A DNA stretch of 6,843 bases from an uncultured Clostridia bacterium (GTDB lineage Bacteria > Bacillota > Clostridia > Christensenellales > UBA1242): positions 1 to 6,843 of the forward strand of contig CAJFOL010000109.1 in the NCBI GenBank assembly GCA_904397185.1, written 5' to 3'. Of this stretch, positions 6,606-6,843 are shown piece after piece. The translations under genes and the position numbers were made by a program. Every line of letters begins with the position of its first letter. The stretch's first letter is position 1. The notes beneath the pieces were generated by a model. The model had not been told where the DNA came from. It ran no database searches and was given only the letters and a program-made list of their open reading frames with translations.

Positions 6606-6683
6606 ATACTGTAAAAATAGAGCACACCCGCAAATGCATTTCCATATTGTAAAAACAGAGTTTGAAAGCGTATTGTTTTTACA
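6606..6683. repeat. Three copies of a TGTAAAAAYA motif
   Basis: The core TGTAAAAAYA occurs at 6610-6619 and 6648-6657 on the + strand and inverted at 6674-6683. The first two sit in longer direct repeats (6606-6622 and 6644-6660, 15 of 17 bases identical, 38 bases apart). The second and third form a 10-bp inverted pair with a 16-base gap. They lie between the divergent promoters, upstream of the gene starting at 6772, which suggests regulator binding sites or iterons. Low-complexity A/T content weakens the case. Confidence 0.45.
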
Positions 6684-6705
6684 TAATATAAAATCAAGCC
6701 TAATG

Positions 6706-6735
6706 TTGCTTTACAGATTGTTGGCAAGATATAAT
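6706..6735 (+). promoter_or_regulatory. Candidate promoter for the gene at 6772
   Basis: TTGCTT (6706-6711), an 18-base spacer and a perfect TATAAT (6730-6735) lie 36 bases before the ATG at 6772. A weaker alternative is TTGAAA (6662-6667) with a 16-base spacer and TAATAT (6684-6689); that one would contain the inverted TGTAAAAAYA copy inside its spacer. Confidence 0.5.
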
Positions 6736-6771
6736 TACATTATCAAATACATTATGAAGGAGGAGAAAAGA

Positions 6772-6843
6772 ATGATCCGGCAGATGAAGATCGATTACCC
6801 CCAGATCATTAATAAATTTAATCTGTATATCCGTGCAGGGATG
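6772..6843 (+). CDS. Start of an unidentified gene, cut by the window end
   Basis: An ATG at 6772 follows the strong ribosome binding site AAGGAGGAG (6757-6765) by 6 bases, and the frame stays open for 24 codons to the window end. The visible residues begin MIRQMKIDYPQIINKFNLYI and are too few to assign a family. The start context and upstream TATAAT box make it a real gene start. Its base composition (29 G or C of 72) and codons such as CCC, CGG and ATC differ from the AT-rich defence genes, which hints at a different origin, although the sample is very short. Confidence 0.65.
   Translation, partial: MIRQMKIDYPQIINKFNLYIRAGM

Noticed and set aside
6467..6652. 61-residue + strand frame across the divergent region
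   Set aside because: It overlaps the RHH gene start and promoter, has no ribosome binding site and shows no protein-like motif.
1..6843. CRISPR array, insertion sequence, tRNA or retron-type RNA
   Set aside because: No regularly spaced repeats, transposase motifs, terminal inverted repeats, cloverleaf or reverse transcriptase were seen on either strand.

Overview
The window looks like an accessory defence island from a low-GC Firmicute, most likely a gut-type clostridium such as a Lachnospiraceae member. The reasons are the AT-rich coding sequence, strong AGGAGG-type ribosome binding sites and the families present. The genus is inference; no marker gene is in view.

Left module (110-2863, + strand): three closely spaced genes. 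The first is an AbiH-family abortive-infection gene whose reading frame is broken 23 codons in, apparently by loss of one T from a short T run. The second encodes a 134-residue single-pass membrane protein resembling DUF3592. The third encodes a 378-residue DUF2971 protein with the family's conserved motifs and a cysteine cluster near its C-terminus. Gaps of 6 and 28 bases suggest one operon.

Middle module (2892-5780, + strand): a candidate internal promoter precedes a 146-residue membrane protein with about three transmembrane segments. Next comes a 762-residue protein joining an N-terminal SEFIR/TIR-like domain to a Walker A/Walker B P-loop ATPase with an RPRD motif, resembling the Sll1717 ATPase family. 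These two look like an effector/ATPase pair with a membrane partner, and they are the best candidate here for a poorly described anti-phage system. A perfect 20-bp hairpin with flanking A and T runs ends the module and also serves the converging gene.

Right part (5781-6843): a minus-strand gene encodes an N-terminal ribbon-helix-helix domain followed by a domain that looks PUA/EVE-like. It has a near-consensus promoter (TTGACA, 17-base spacer, TATGAT) and a 10-bp palindrome near the expected transcription start. The divergent region then carries three copies of a TGTAAAAAYA motif, a candidate + strand promoter, and the first 24 codons of a gene that runs off the window. That gene start is visibly less AT-rich than the defence genes.

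Working picture: two adjacent defence cassettes, one with its leading gene possibly inactivated or misassembled, beside a convergent DNA-binding-type gene that may belong to a mobile element or regulate the locus. No rRNA, tRNA, CRISPR array or insertion sequence was seen.
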